Source of the DNA: a virus
IMG/VR virus record: IMGVR_UViG_3300025828_000024
Coordinates: 1 to 62,279 of that record
Length of the DNA: 62,279 nt
Reading direction: 5' to 3' (one strand)
Shown here piece by piece: positions 8,269 through 16,966 of the stretch (positions within the stretch are counted from its first letter, which is position 1; every line of letters starts with the position of its first letter). The notes beneath the pieces were generated by a model. The model had not been told where the DNA came from, made no database searches, and was given only the letters and a program-made list of their open reading frames with translations. The position numbers and the translations under genes are program-made.

Positions 8269-10073
8269 TATATCAGATAAGCCTACATGGTTCTGCATTC
8301 GATGTTCGAGACTTGTCGTGGCAGGAGGCTAAATCACAAAGTGGGTGCAAGCCAGATGCAGAATGGTTGGACCCTATACACAAACGATCTTTGTTAAAGG
8401 GGGAGTTTGGCTGCGCGGTAAGTCATTTACGTGTATGGGAGCGAATAGTTCAATCGAACTTAAATGGGATTATCTTAGAAGAAGATGCTGTCTTTGATTC
8501 TATTGATGTTGGGCATGTAGATTCTTTATTGGCAAGATGTGATAGCGTATGGTTGGGTTATCGCTGGAATGACATGGGATATTGGTACAACTGTCATGCT
8601 TATGCGCTATCCCCAAGAACAGCAAAGCACTTGATCGAAGGCTTTAAAGATAGCATTATACCTGTAGATGAGTGGGTTCCTTCTAAGCTGAAGGGTAAAA
8701 ATAATTACTTCTATAAAGATGAAGTGGTCAAACAAATCCCACGAGACATTAGGCCGTCTACAATAGAGGAGACAGAAGTGTTAAGTGGTGGGGTAAATTT
8801 TAAGATTGTGACTGTTGCTACAGAGCCAGAAAAGATGTGGGCTTTAGAGCAGTCAGCAAAGAAGTACGGGGTAGAAGTACATAACTTAGGTAAAGATCAT
8901 CCTTGGAGAGACCCTATGGATGGGCTTGCTGGGATGCCAAAGATACAACTTGTGAATGAATACTTGGCTACTTTGCAGGACGATGATGTGGTCTTGTTTA
9001 TGGACGGGTACGACACGTTCTTTGCAGATGATCCTAAAGTTGTTTTAGAAAGATACTTACAGTTTGGCGCTGATATTGTGTTTGGTGCTGAAAGCGAACA
9101 CTGGCCTTTAGTTGATGATGAGTTCATGCGTAACAAGTGGCCTGATACTGGGACACCTTACAGATATTTAAACAGCGGTCTTTACATTGGCAGAGCTAAA
9201 GCTCTTCACGCATTTATTTCACAGAATGCGCCTAACGAATCAAACAAAGATGACCAGCTTTACTGTCAGTTGAGATACCTCAAAACGCTGCCGCCTCAAA
9301 TAGTGGATAAGGGTTATCGTTTTCCATACACAGTAAAGTTAGATACTGAAGCGTACATCTTTCAGAACCATGAACCAAACATACGTGTCGTAGAGGGGCA
9401 GCTTTGGAACGATGTTACAGGTTGCTGCGGCTGCATATATCACGGCAATGGCGGTGCGGATGCAAAGGCTCTTTTTGTTTCTATGGCTAAAAGGTTTGGT
9501 CTAGTTGAAAGGGCACAGCCTGTAAGTCCGTACTATTTAACTTTGGACTATGATGAAGTTGGCCCAGATATTCTTGTTACTGATTTCCTATCTCAACGGC
9601 AATGTGATTTCTTAATTCAGAAATCTGAAAGCTATGGCGGCTGGAGTCAAATGGATGGGGATAAGTTCCCCGCTCAAGAGATACGCATTCGCAAGATGGG
9701 TTTGTGGCACGAATATGAAAGGCTGTGGGCAGAAAAGCTGGCAAAGATATGTGAGCAGTACTGGACCCCAGAAGCTTACGTTGGTTTACGCGATGCGTTT
9801 ACTATGAGGTATTCTATGGACACACAGACAACTCTGGGTCTGCATACAGACGCTTCATTGTTTACTGGTAGCGTAAAGCTTAACGACAATTATTCTGGGG
9901 CCGAACTCATATTCCCACGTCAAAACTTCACAAACAAAGACGTTCCTGTAGGTAAGTGTATATTATTCCCAGGCATGGTAACTCATGGGCATTCAGTCAA
10001 TGAGCTTTTGGAGGGCGTTAAGTACAGTCTCACTATGTGGACGAGCAGGTACAAAGGCGACCTAAATGAATAA
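8259..10073 (+). CDS. three-domain collagen-lysine modifying enzyme: GT25 + PLOD-type glycosyltransferase + lysyl hydroxylase
   Basis: Product of 604 aa, ATG 8259 overlapping the upstream stop. Residues ~1-165 resemble GT25, the collagen galactosyltransferase/LPS family: GEFGCAVSHLRVW at 48-60, the acidic E74-E75-D76 motif and an HAYALSPRTAKHL block. Residues ~180-410 match the PLOD glucosyltransferase domain: KIVTVATEP, FMDGYDTFF with D249/D252, AESEHWP, YLNSGLYIG, D331-D332-Q333 and HGNGG. Residues ~430-600 match the lysyl hydroxylase domain: H529-x-D531, H578 and K588, where human LH3 has Arg. One chain could therefore make hydroxylysine, galactosyl-hydroxylysine and glucosyl-galactosyl-hydroxylysine. 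Domain identities rest on motif recognition; the substrate is inferred from the nearby collagen-like fibre. Confidence 0.87.
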   Translation: MAIIYQISLHGSAFDVRDLSWQEAKSQSGCKPDAEWLDPIHKRSLLKGEFGCAVSHLRVWERIVQSNLNGIILEEDAVFDSIDVGHVDSLLARCDSVWLGYRWNDMGYWYNCHAYALSPRTAKHLIEGFKDSIIPVDEWVPSKLKGKNNYFYKDEVVKQIPRDIRPSTIEETEVLSGGVNFKIVTVATEPEKMWALEQSAKKYGVEVHNLGKDHPWRDPMDGLAGMPKIQLVNEYLATLQDDDVVLFMDGYDTFFADDPKVVLERYLQFGADIVFGAESEHWPLVDDEFMRNKWPDTGTPYRYLNSGLYIGRAKALHAFISQNAPNESNKDDQLYCQLRYLKTLPPQIVDKGYRFPYTVKLDTEAYIFQNHEPNIRVVEGQLWNDVTGCCGCIYHGNGGADAKALFVSMAKRFGLVERAQPVSPYYLTLDYDEVGPDILVTDFLSQRQCDFLIQKSESYGGWSQMDGDKFPAQEIRIRKMGLWHEYERLWAEKLAKICEQYWTPEAYVGLRDAFTMRYSMDTQTTLGLHTDASLFTGSVKLNDNYSGAELIFPRQNFTNKDVPVGKCILFPGMVTHGHSVNELLEGVKYSLTMWTSRYKGDLNE

Positions 10074-10614
10074 GTTTTTTGTTGAGATTGGCGCTGCTAA
10101 TTTTGATACTCTCCTGCCCTTAGCCCAGATGGGTTGGAGCGGAATTGTTGTAGAGCCTGTGCCTCGTCTTTATGAAGAATGCAAAAGAATGTTTGCTAAT
10201 TATGATGTCACAGTGGTTCAAGCTGCTGTGTCTGATTACAATGGGGAAATAGACTTTGCAGTAGCACGAGATGACGGCTCTTGGTTGTCTGGGTGTTCTC
10301 ATGTCGTAAGTGATAATCACTTAGGTTACAAACTTAGCACAAGTCCAGACAGGGTCGGTGACTTTGACGAAAGAATAGTTGTTCCTTGCATTACGCTAGA
10401 CACATTATTGCAGGGCGTAGATTCCGTAGACCTTATGAAAGTAGATGCCGAAGGCCATGAAAACAATATCTTTAATAGATATTCGTTTCGCATAAAGCCT
10501 TCAGTTGTAAAGATTGAACACAAGCACATAGATGACAAGTTGCTAGTCAGAAATTTAGAATCCAATGGGTATTTGGTTTGGACGGAAAAAGATGATATAT
10601 ATGGGATAATCTAA
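10066..10614 (+). CDS. FkbM-family SAM-dependent methyltransferase
   Basis: Product of 182 aa, overlapping the PLOD-like gene by 8 bp. VEIGAANFDTLL (residues 6-17) is the SAM-binding start, followed by GIVVEPVP (26-33). DLMKVDAEGHE around residues 122-133 is the characteristic FkbM motif. Members O-methylate sugars or related groups. Placed last in the fibre-modification cluster, it may cap a fibre glycan; the family is clear, the substrate is inference. Confidence 0.85.
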   Translation: MNKFFVEIGAANFDTLLPLAQMGWSGIVVEPVPRLYEECKRMFANYDVTVVQAAVSDYNGEIDFAVARDDGSWLSGCSHVVSDNHLGYKLSTSPDRVGDFDERIVVPCITLDTLLQGVDSVDLMKVDAEGHENNIFNRYSFRIKPSVVKIEHKHIDDKLLVRNLESNGYLVWTEKDDIYGII

Positions 10615-10629
10615 CAAAGGACACTTTGT

Positions 10630-11781
10630 ATGCTTACCCAACGCCCCATAGCCAGCGCCCCGATAGGCGCGTCTGGTAATTCTGCTTTCAATATTGATTT
10701 GGTCAGCGGCACCTTTACGCTCAGTATGCATGGTGCTGCAAAGCTAATTACAAATGTCAAAGAAACAGGCGTATTTACCTTAGACGGTAGAGCTATAACA
10801 TTCACAATAGCGCTGAATGTAAACGCCGACTCTGGTTCGTTTGCCTTAACTGGACAAGACGTGAACCTAAGACGCGGCAAGGTTATGACCGCTGATAGCG
10901 GCTCGTTTACTTATACGGGCTATGCTATTGGAAACCAAATAGCGTTGAGTGTTGACCTAGCGTCAGGCACATTCACAATAACTGATCAGGATGCTGCAGT
11001 AACCGCACAGCTAAACATGGATGCGGATTCTGGTACGTTTACTTATACTGGTCAGACTATCAGAAGGCAGCGTACTGAGGTAACTCAATCAGGAACCTTC
11101 ACACTTACAGGACAAGATGTAGGCACCCGTATAGCCTTAAATGAATCTCTTGAGGCTGGCTCCTTCTCCATAACAGGACGAGATATAACTGGCGATATAA
11201 CTGAAGTTGTTACGTCTGGTTCATTTACCTTAACTGGTAATGATGCTGATTTCGCAAAGGCAATGAATATAGATGCGGCTTCGGGATCGTTCTCTCTTGC
11301 GGGTCAGGATGCTTCATTTGCTATAGCAATGAATGTCGATTTGGACTCTGGTACGTTTGTTCTTACTGGGCAAGATATTACCGAAGACATTACTGAAGTC
11401 ATAGAGGCTGGATCATTTATCCTTACAGGGCAAGATGCTTCTGTTAATGCGCAGCTAAATATTTCTGCTGATTCAGGTTCGTTTACACTGACAGGCCAAG
11501 ACGCGACATTTGTTGTTGCCATCACTATGAGCGCAGAGAGTGGAACATTTGTTCTAACTGGTCAGGATATACCGAAGTCCATCTCAGAACTCCTAGAGTC
11601 TGGAACATTTACATATACTGGTCAGGATATATCGTTCAAGCAAGGTGTGTTCTCTGGCAGCTTTGAACTTGTTGTTGGCTTATCAAGTGTCACTGTCTAT
11701 GGTGAACTTATCCCAAGTCAGAATCCAAACTATACAGATATAACAAATTCAGATGATCCAAACTGGCAACTTGTTGCTTAA
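10630..11781 (+). CDS. repetitive beta-structured fibre protein
   Basis: Product of 383 aa. After a short N-terminus (TQRPIASAPIGASG) it consists of roughly 16-17 degenerate repeats of about 20-22 aa built on (A/S)GSFTLTGQD, alternating with hydrophobic-acidic spacers. This suggests a beta-helix or beta-solenoid shaft. A C-terminal segment of ~40 aa differs. It follows the modification genes and precedes two more fibre or adhesin genes, so it is most likely a second fibre. No enzymatic motif is visible. Confidence 0.75.
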   Translation: MLTQRPIASAPIGASGNSAFNIDLVSGTFTLSMHGAAKLITNVKETGVFTLDGRAITFTIALNVNADSGSFALTGQDVNLRRGKVMTADSGSFTYTGYAIGNQIALSVDLASGTFTITDQDAAVTAQLNMDADSGTFTYTGQTIRRQRTEVTQSGTFTLTGQDVGTRIALNESLEAGSFSITGRDITGDITEVVTSGSFTLTGNDADFAKAMNIDAASGSFSLAGQDASFAIAMNVDLDSGTFVLTGQDITEDITEVIEAGSFILTGQDASVNAQLNISADSGSFTLTGQDATFVVAITMSAESGTFVLTGQDIPKSISELLESGTFTYTGQDISFKQGVFSGSFELVVGLSSVTVYGELIPSQNPNYTDITNSDDPNWQLVA

Positions 11782-11791
11782 AACTCAAATT

Positions 11792-11848
11792 GCACGTATA
11801 CTTTGTGCAACTCAAATTAGTTCAATAGAACTTTAGAGAAGGTTCGAT
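11792..11848 (+). other. intergenic hairpin plus palindrome between fibre genes
   Basis: The 67-bp gap holds an inverted repeat TGCAC/GTGCA around GTATACTTT, then a repeated CTCAAATT, then the dispersed palindrome at 11820 and an AGAGAAGG ribosome site for the next gene. No convincing T-run terminator is present. Confidence 0.5.
11820..11831 (+). repeat. dispersed palindrome, GTTCAATAGAAC
   Basis: Reference copy of a genome-wide motif. The consensus is (T)TAGTTCAATWGAACTTTT, an almost perfect inverted repeat with an A-run before and a T-run after it. Intergenic or edge copies are at 2299, 18512, 32945, 41102, 43434, 46098, 48485, 49125, 50551 and 58380, plus one inside a gene at 36000. An exact 12-mer is expected about 0.004 times in a window of this size with equal base use. 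Confidence 0.85.
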
Positions 11849-13120
11849 ATGGCTTCATATACAAATATCAGTGGCGTCAAACTTATAACAACTGGCGATG
11901 AAGCTGGTACGTGGGGGGCCAGTACAAACACAAACTTAGAGATATTAGACGCTGCGTCTAAAGGTTTTAAGAAGATTACCATGACAGACGCAGACTATAC
12001 TCTGCCTCTGGACAACAACCCTAGTGCCGTTGAGAATGGTCATTATGCAGGTATTGAGTTTGCTGGTGCCAACTCTGCCGAAAGAACTATCACACTAGAG
12101 CAAAACGATCATACACTTGTATATACGTTCCTTAATAACACAGGTCAGAACTTAGTTATTAAGCAGGGCGATGGGTCTGGTGGAACGGTTACGATAGCTG
12201 ATGGCTTTAGTGCTATGGTATTCTGTGATGGCGCTGGCACTGGGGCAAAGGTTACGGATGTATCTTCGGCAGCTAAGGCTCAAGCTTTAGCAAACTCAAG
12301 AAACTTTTCTATTACTGGTGATATCACAGCGGCAGCGGTTGCATTTGATGGCACGGGTAACGTGGCTTTAAGTGCTGCAATAACAGCCGATACGATTGTA
12401 AACGCTGATATCAAGTCGGACGCTGCGATTGCAGACACCAAGCTGGCAACAATATCTACAGCAAGTAAAGTCTCAAACTCAGCTACGACTGCAACGGATG
12501 CTAACACTGCGAGTGCTATTGTTGCGCGGGACGCTAGTGGAAACTTTAGTGCTGGAACAGTTACCGCAGCTTTAACTGGTAACGTCACAGGTAACGTGAC
12601 GGGTAACGTGACTGGTAATGTTACAGGAGATTTAACAGGTAATGTGACGGGCAATGTGACTGGATCGTCTGGCTCAACAACAGGAAACGCCGCTACTGCC
12701 ACAGCGTTACAGACCGCAAGAACTATTGCGGGCCAATCTTTTAATGGAACCGCAAATATATCAATAGCTCCAACAGACTTAACAGGCGTAACTTCTACCG
12801 CAGCAGAGATAAACATCTTAGATGGAGCAACTCTTACGACTACTGAGTTGAATTATGTGGATGGAGTTACATCTGCAATTCAAACTCAGCTTGATGCTAA
12901 AGCCGCTTTAGCTGGTGCCAGTTTTACTGGAGCTGTGGATGTAGACGCTGCCGTAACGGCAAATAGCTTTGCCCTTGATAATGGCGCAAACGACTGGACG
13001 TTCGAAGTTTCTTCTAACAAGCTAATTATTAAATATAGTGGCACCGCCAAGATGGAACTTGATACATCAGGAAACTTAAAGGTCACTGGTGATGTGACAG
13101 CATTTGGAACAATAAGCTAA
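11849..13120 (+). CDS. tail fibre protein with T-G-N-V repeats
   Basis: Product of 423 aa after AGAGAAGG. The N-terminus (NISGVKLITTGDEAGTWGASTNTNL) is a common fibre start in marine phages. Residues ~245-270 are tandem TGNV repeats encoded by a 12-bp DNA repeat (12585-12660). After this come TSTAAEINILDG and TTTELNYVDGV blocks, frequent in trimeric fibre shafts. The C-terminus is beta-rich. Likely a fibre or baseplate appendage; its stop overlaps the start of the glycine-rich adhesin. Confidence 0.8.
   Translation: MASYTNISGVKLITTGDEAGTWGASTNTNLEILDAASKGFKKITMTDADYTLPLDNNPSAVENGHYAGIEFAGANSAERTITLEQNDHTLVYTFLNNTGQNLVIKQGDGSGGTVTIADGFSAMVFCDGAGTGAKVTDVSSAAKAQALANSRNFSITGDITAAAVAFDGTGNVALSAAITADTIVNADIKSDAAIADTKLATISTASKVSNSATTATDANTASAIVARDASGNFSAGTVTAALTGNVTGNVTGNVTGNVTGDLTGNVTGNVTGSSGSTTGNAATATALQTARTIAGQSFNGTANISIAPTDLTGVTSTAAEINILDGATLTTTELNYVDGVTSAIQTQLDAKAALAGASFTGAVDVDAAVTANSFALDNGANDWTFEVSSNKLIIKYSGTAKMELDTSGNLKVTGDVTAFGTIS
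12585..12660 (+). repeat. 12-bp coding tandem repeat (TGNV units)
   Basis: About six degenerate copies of a 12-bp unit (GGTAACGTSACN) inside the fibre gene encode TGNV. Such in-frame repeats can expand or contract by slippage and change fibre length. Confidence 0.8.
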
Positions 13121-14151
13121 TGGCTCTACCCTCTTCAGGCACAATATCTTTAGGTGACATCCAAACTGAGTTTGGCGGCACTAATCCTATTAGTATGTCT
13201 GAATACTATCGTGGGGGTTCTTTTGTTACCGACAACAACACTAATGTGCCAACATCTGGAACCATAGATTTCTCTGATTTTTATGATGGGGTAAAACAGT
13301 TTAGTTACACATTCTCTTCCAACACACAAGAGGTTGATTTAAACACCACTCTTACTTCTGCTGGATGGAATGGGTCCGACGTTGTTCTCGTAACTATAAA
13401 CAGCGGCGTTTATATTTGGTCAGATAGTACATCAACGGCTGCTTTAACTATTTCATCTGCCCTGAATGGACTGCTTACCATTACAAACAACGGGTATATT
13501 ATTGGTCGTGGTGGCGGCGGCGGTACTGGGTCAAGTGGCGCATCGCAAAACGGGGCAAATGGTGGTGCAGCTATATCTAATAGTGCAACGGGTGTCACGC
13601 TAACAAACGCTTTAGGCGCATTTATTGCGGGGGGTGGCGGCGGCGGCGGTGCGGCAGCGCGAAATGGTCGTGTTGCAGGTGGCGGCGGTGGCGCGGGTGG
13701 CGGAGCAGGGGGCGCAGGTGGGTCACAGGCAGGTGGTGCAGGTGGGACAATTGGACTAGCAGGAAGTAACGGCGTGGATGCAGGCGGTCCAAGTCAAGCC
13801 GCTGGTGGTTCTGGCGGCGGTTCTGGCGGCGGCGGTGCGCAGTCTGACGGTGATGGAAGCGATCAAGGTGAAGCTGGCGGCGGCGGAGGCGGTCGCATAT
13901 TGCCAGGTACAGGCGGTGCTGGCGGAAACGATGGTTCTTTCTTTCGTGGTGGTGACGGTGGGGATGCGGGCAGCGCAGGAAGCAACGGCACTGGCTCTGG
14001 CGGTGGCGGAGGCGGGGGCGGCTGGGGTGCTAGTGGCGGAAACGGCAGTGGTGACACTCAAGGTAGCGGCGGTACTGGTGGTGCAGCTATCTCAGGTACA
14101 GCCATTGCTACATACACTAACAACGGCACAGTTTATGGATCAACAGCATGA
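13120..14151 (+). CDS. glycine-rich receptor-binding adhesin
   Basis: Product of 343 aa. The N-terminus (ALPSSGTISLGDIQTEFGG, then ISMSEYYRGG) is common in marine phage tail proteins. Residues ~125-325 are dominated by runs of Gly-Gly-x and poly-Gly separated by short variable loops. T-even gp38-type tip adhesins use this arrangement as packed polyglycine-II helices. The GC-rich codons (GGC/GGT runs) differ from neighbouring genes. It is likely the host-recognition tip; gp38-like folding is inference from composition. Confidence 0.75.
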   Translation: MALPSSGTISLGDIQTEFGGTNPISMSEYYRGGSFVTDNNTNVPTSGTIDFSDFYDGVKQFSYTFSSNTQEVDLNTTLTSAGWNGSDVVLVTINSGVYIWSDSTSTAALTISSALNGLLTITNNGYIIGRGGGGGTGSSGASQNGANGGAAISNSATGVTLTNALGAFIAGGGGGGGAAARNGRVAGGGGGAGGGAGGAGGSQAGGAGGTIGLAGSNGVDAGGPSQAAGGSGGGSGGGGAQSDGDGSDQGEAGGGGGGRILPGTGGAGGNDGSFFRGGDGGDAGSAGSNGTGSGGGGGGGGWGASGGNGSGDTQGSGGTGGAAISGTAIATYTNNGTVYGSTA

Positions 14152-16346
14152 GTTTTACAGAGCTAAGATTTAAACCTGGGATCAATAAAGAAATAACTCC
14201 GTATTCTGAAGAAAACGGATGGGTGAATTGTGACAAAGTTAGGTTTCGTTTTGGTTATCCAGAAAAGTTAAATGGTTGGGAAAAGAATAGTACAAATTCT
14301 TTTCTTGGAAATTGCCGTGGCCTTCATGAATGGGTTGCTCTCAGTGGTGAAAAGTTTTTAGGTGTTGGTACACAGTTAAAATACTACATAAAGCAAGGTA
14401 CTGATTACAACGATATCACACCTATAAGGCTTACGACTGGTGCGGGCGATGTTACTTTTGCAGCCACCAATGGGTCTTCTACTATTACGGTCACAGAAGT
14501 GAACCACGGTGCCGTTGAGAATGATTTCGTTACGTTTAGTGGGGCAGCTAGTCTAGGCGGCAACATTACCGCAGATATACTAAATCAAGAGTATCAAATT
14601 GTAAGCATTACTGACGGTAACACATATACAATCCAAGCCAGAACTGTAAGTACGATATCTAGTATAACAGAAAACGGAGCGCTGAACCCCACGTTAGTCA
14701 CGGCAGATTCTAGTGATACAGGAAATGGCGGTGCATCTGTAGTTGGCGCATACCAAATAGGCACAGGTCTTAATTCTTCTGTTGCTGGCACTGGTTGGGG
14801 CGCAGGTTTGTTTGGCGGTACTAACAACGGCGCACTACAGACAACTCTCAATGAAGGTGGGACACTTAGTGACAGCGATACTACAATTACTGTTACGTCT
14901 GCCACGGGGATTGCAGCAAGCGATGTAATCTTAATCGGTGGAACTGAGCTTGTTTTGGTTGGTGGGGTTAGCTCAAATGATCTTACTGGATGTACTCGTG
15001 GTCACAATGGCACACCCGCTTCATCTCACGCAGATGGTTCTGTAGTTCGCCTAACAGAGGGCAATGCCGATAGCGCAGACGATTTTAATGGGTGGGGCGA
15101 GGGCGTTGCCACAGGCACTCAAACAGCCACAACAGGTCTAAGAATATGGTCACATGACAATTTCGGAGAAGACTTGATCTTCAACGAGCGCAACGGTCAA
15201 GTGTTCTACTGGGATAAAACAAATGGCGTGACAACTCGTGGTGTAGAGCTTTCCACACTTTCAGGAACGCCACGGTCTGTTCCGCAAAAGTGCGCTCAAA
15301 TCTTGCTGTCGGACAGAGACAGGCACGTAATTGCTTTTGGCTCTGATGGCTTGGGCGCTTCATCTGATACGCAGGGCGATGGCACACAAGACCCCATGCT
15401 GATTAGATTCTCTAGTCAGGAAAACCCAATAGACTGGTATCCAACAGATACAAACACCGCTGGTGATTTGAGGATCGATACAGGATCAAGGATTGTTCAG
15501 GCTGTTGAGACACGCCAACAAATCGCTGTATTTACAGATACCGCTGTGTACGCCATGCAGTTTATTGGTCCACCTTTTACCTTTGGTATAAATTTAGTTT
15601 CGTCAAACATAACTATCGCAAGTCCAAAAGCAGCCATCGCTGTAAACGATATTGTTTATTGGATGGGCAATGCAGAATTCTACAGCTATGCGGGTGCGGT
15701 TCAAAGAATACCATGCACTGTTCGTGATTACGTCTTTGATGACTTCAATACCAGCCAGATAGAAAAGGTTGTAGCGGGTTCAAACGTATCGTTTGCAGAG
15801 GTTTGGTGGTTCTATCCATCTGCGGATTCAGAAGAAAACGATAGGTATGTAGTCTACAACTACCAAGAAAACATTTGGTATATCGGCACACTATCAAGAA
15901 CAGCTTGGCTAGATCGTGGAATTAGTAGCTTGCCAGTTGCTACGGGCAATGATGGGTATTTGTACAATCATGAAACAGGTGCAAAAGCTGACGGTCAAGC
16001 AATGACTGCCTACATAGAATCTGGGGATATGGGTATTTCTGACGGCAACAACTTCAGCTTTATAAGCCGTGTCATACCTGACTTAAACTTTAGAGAAACT
16101 AACGTAAACGATACCACGGTAAACTTTGTATTGAATGCAAAAAATGCCCCAGGTCAGGTCAATCAACAGACTGACACAAACACAGTTACAAAGACATCTA
16201 ATGTTCCAGTTGACCAATACACGAACCAGTATCAGACTAGGTTGAGAGGTAGAAGTTTTACCTTCAAGGTAGAATCAACCGATGCAGATGTGCTATGGAG
16301 ACTTGGAATCCCAAGGATAGACATAAGGCAGGACGGTAGAAGATGA
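14148..16346 (+). CDS. tail hub / DNA-stabilisation protein (P22 gp10-like)
   Basis: Product of 732 aa. The N-terminus (FKPGINKEITPYSEENGWV, then KVRFRFGYPEKLNGW) and later blocks (DRDRHVIAFGSDG; TDTAVYAMQFIGPPFTFG; KAAIAVNDIVYWMG) match the podoviral gp10-like tail hub that closes the tail beneath the gp4-like ring. It overlaps the adhesin gene by 4 bp and the next gene by 4 bp. Together with the connectors this is the main evidence for a short, P22-like tail. Confidence 0.78.
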   Translation: MSFTELRFKPGINKEITPYSEENGWVNCDKVRFRFGYPEKLNGWEKNSTNSFLGNCRGLHEWVALSGEKFLGVGTQLKYYIKQGTDYNDITPIRLTTGAGDVTFAATNGSSTITVTEVNHGAVENDFVTFSGAASLGGNITADILNQEYQIVSITDGNTYTIQARTVSTISSITENGALNPTLVTADSSDTGNGGASVVGAYQIGTGLNSSVAGTGWGAGLFGGTNNGALQTTLNEGGTLSDSDTTITVTSATGIAASDVILIGGTELVLVGGVSSNDLTGCTRGHNGTPASSHADGSVVRLTEGNADSADDFNGWGEGVATGTQTATTGLRIWSHDNFGEDLIFNERNGQVFYWDKTNGVTTRGVELSTLSGTPRSVPQKCAQILLSDRDRHVIAFGSDGLGASSDTQGDGTQDPMLIRFSSQENPIDWYPTDTNTAGDLRIDTGSRIVQAVETRQQIAVFTDTAVYAMQFIGPPFTFGINLVSSNITIASPKAAIAVNDIVYWMGNAEFYSYAGAVQRIPCTVRDYVFDDFNTSQIEKVVAGSNVSFAEVWWFYPSADSEENDRYVVYNYQENIWYIGTLSRTAWLDRGISSLPVATGNDGYLYNHETGAKADGQAMTAYIESGDMGISDGNNFSFISRVIPDLNFRETNVNDTTVNFVLNAKNAPGQVNQQTDTNTVTKTSNVPVDQYTNQYQTRLRGRSFTFKVESTDADVLWRLGIPRIDIRQDGRR

Positions 16347-16741
16347 GTATAGCACCAGTACCATATTTTCCTGTGCCACCTGTACAGTATTCGCCACAGT
16401 ACATGGCAGAGGTCACGAGGGCGTTTGCTACTTTTGCGCTGCAGATGACAAACCCTGCCATAGCAAAACCTGTGCTTATAGAGATTCCAACGTCTGCTCA
16501 GTCTGGTGACGAGGTGGGGACCGTTTACGAGACCGAAGGCGTACTGAGAATAAAATCCGCTACATCCGCTGACAATACTGTTGGCATACCATTACCAAGT
16601 TATACGGTGGCTACGTTGCCAACTGTGGAGACAGGCACACTAATATACGTTTCTGATGGGGCTGCTGGCAGTCCTGTTGTTGCGTTTGGTGACGGGTCCA
16701 ACTGGCTGCGTGTCGATACTAGAGCCGCCGTTTCTACTTAG
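16343..16741 (+). CDS. small tail-associated structural protein
   Basis: Product of 132 aa. The N-terminus is proline/tyrosine-rich (APVPYFPVPPVQYSPQY). The C-terminal half (ATLPTVETGTLIYVSDG, then VVAFGDGSNWLRVD) matches a short beta motif found at the ends of phage head or tail fibre proteins. It is translationally coupled to the tail hub gene. Probably a fibre-attachment or needle component. Confidence 0.65.
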   Translation: MSIAPVPYFPVPPVQYSPQYMAEVTRAFATFALQMTNPAIAKPVLIEIPTSAQSGDEVGTVYETEGVLRIKSATSADNTVGIPLPSYTVATLPTVETGTLIYVSDGAAGSPVVAFGDGSNWLRVDTRAAVST

Positions 16742-16750
16742 GAGATCACT

Positions 16751-16966
16751 ATGGCACACACGATTATAGACAACTACAAGGTTTTCCCCAGACTGATGAT
16801 GTTGGTTGTAACTATACTGACCTATCAAAGCGTCCACTGGTATATGTCTTTGCCTGATCCAACCAATGGGCAGGCTGGTCTTGTATCTGTCTGCATGGGC
16901 GCACTCACTGGCTGCTTCGGCATCTGGATGAACAAAGAAGCTAAGACAGATCGCGGAGTAGTATAA
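16751..16966 (+). CDS. small two-TM membrane protein, holin-like
   Basis: Product of 71 aa after GGAG. There are two hydrophobic segments (about residues 12-32 and 43-60) and a short charged tail (NKEAKTDRG). The size, topology and position just before a holin and endolysin suggest a holin, antiholin or other lysis accessory protein. No family-specific motif was recognised. Confidence 0.65.
   Translation: MAHTIIDNYKVFPRLMMLVVTILTYQSVHWYMSLPDPTNGQAGLVSVCMGALTGCFGIWMNKEAKTDRGVV

Noticed and set aside
8448-8459. Palindrome-like GTTCAATCGAAC in coding sequence (also 25720; GCAC forms at 22146, 39208 and 54585)
   Set aside because: In three cases it simply encodes Val-Gln-Ser followed by Asn or His; these copies are imperfect and inside genes, so they are not counted as sites.
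12280-12816. 178-aa minus-strand ORF inside the fibre gene
   Set aside because: Valine/proline-rich shadow of the TGNV repeats; it lies fully within a well-supported plus-strand gene.
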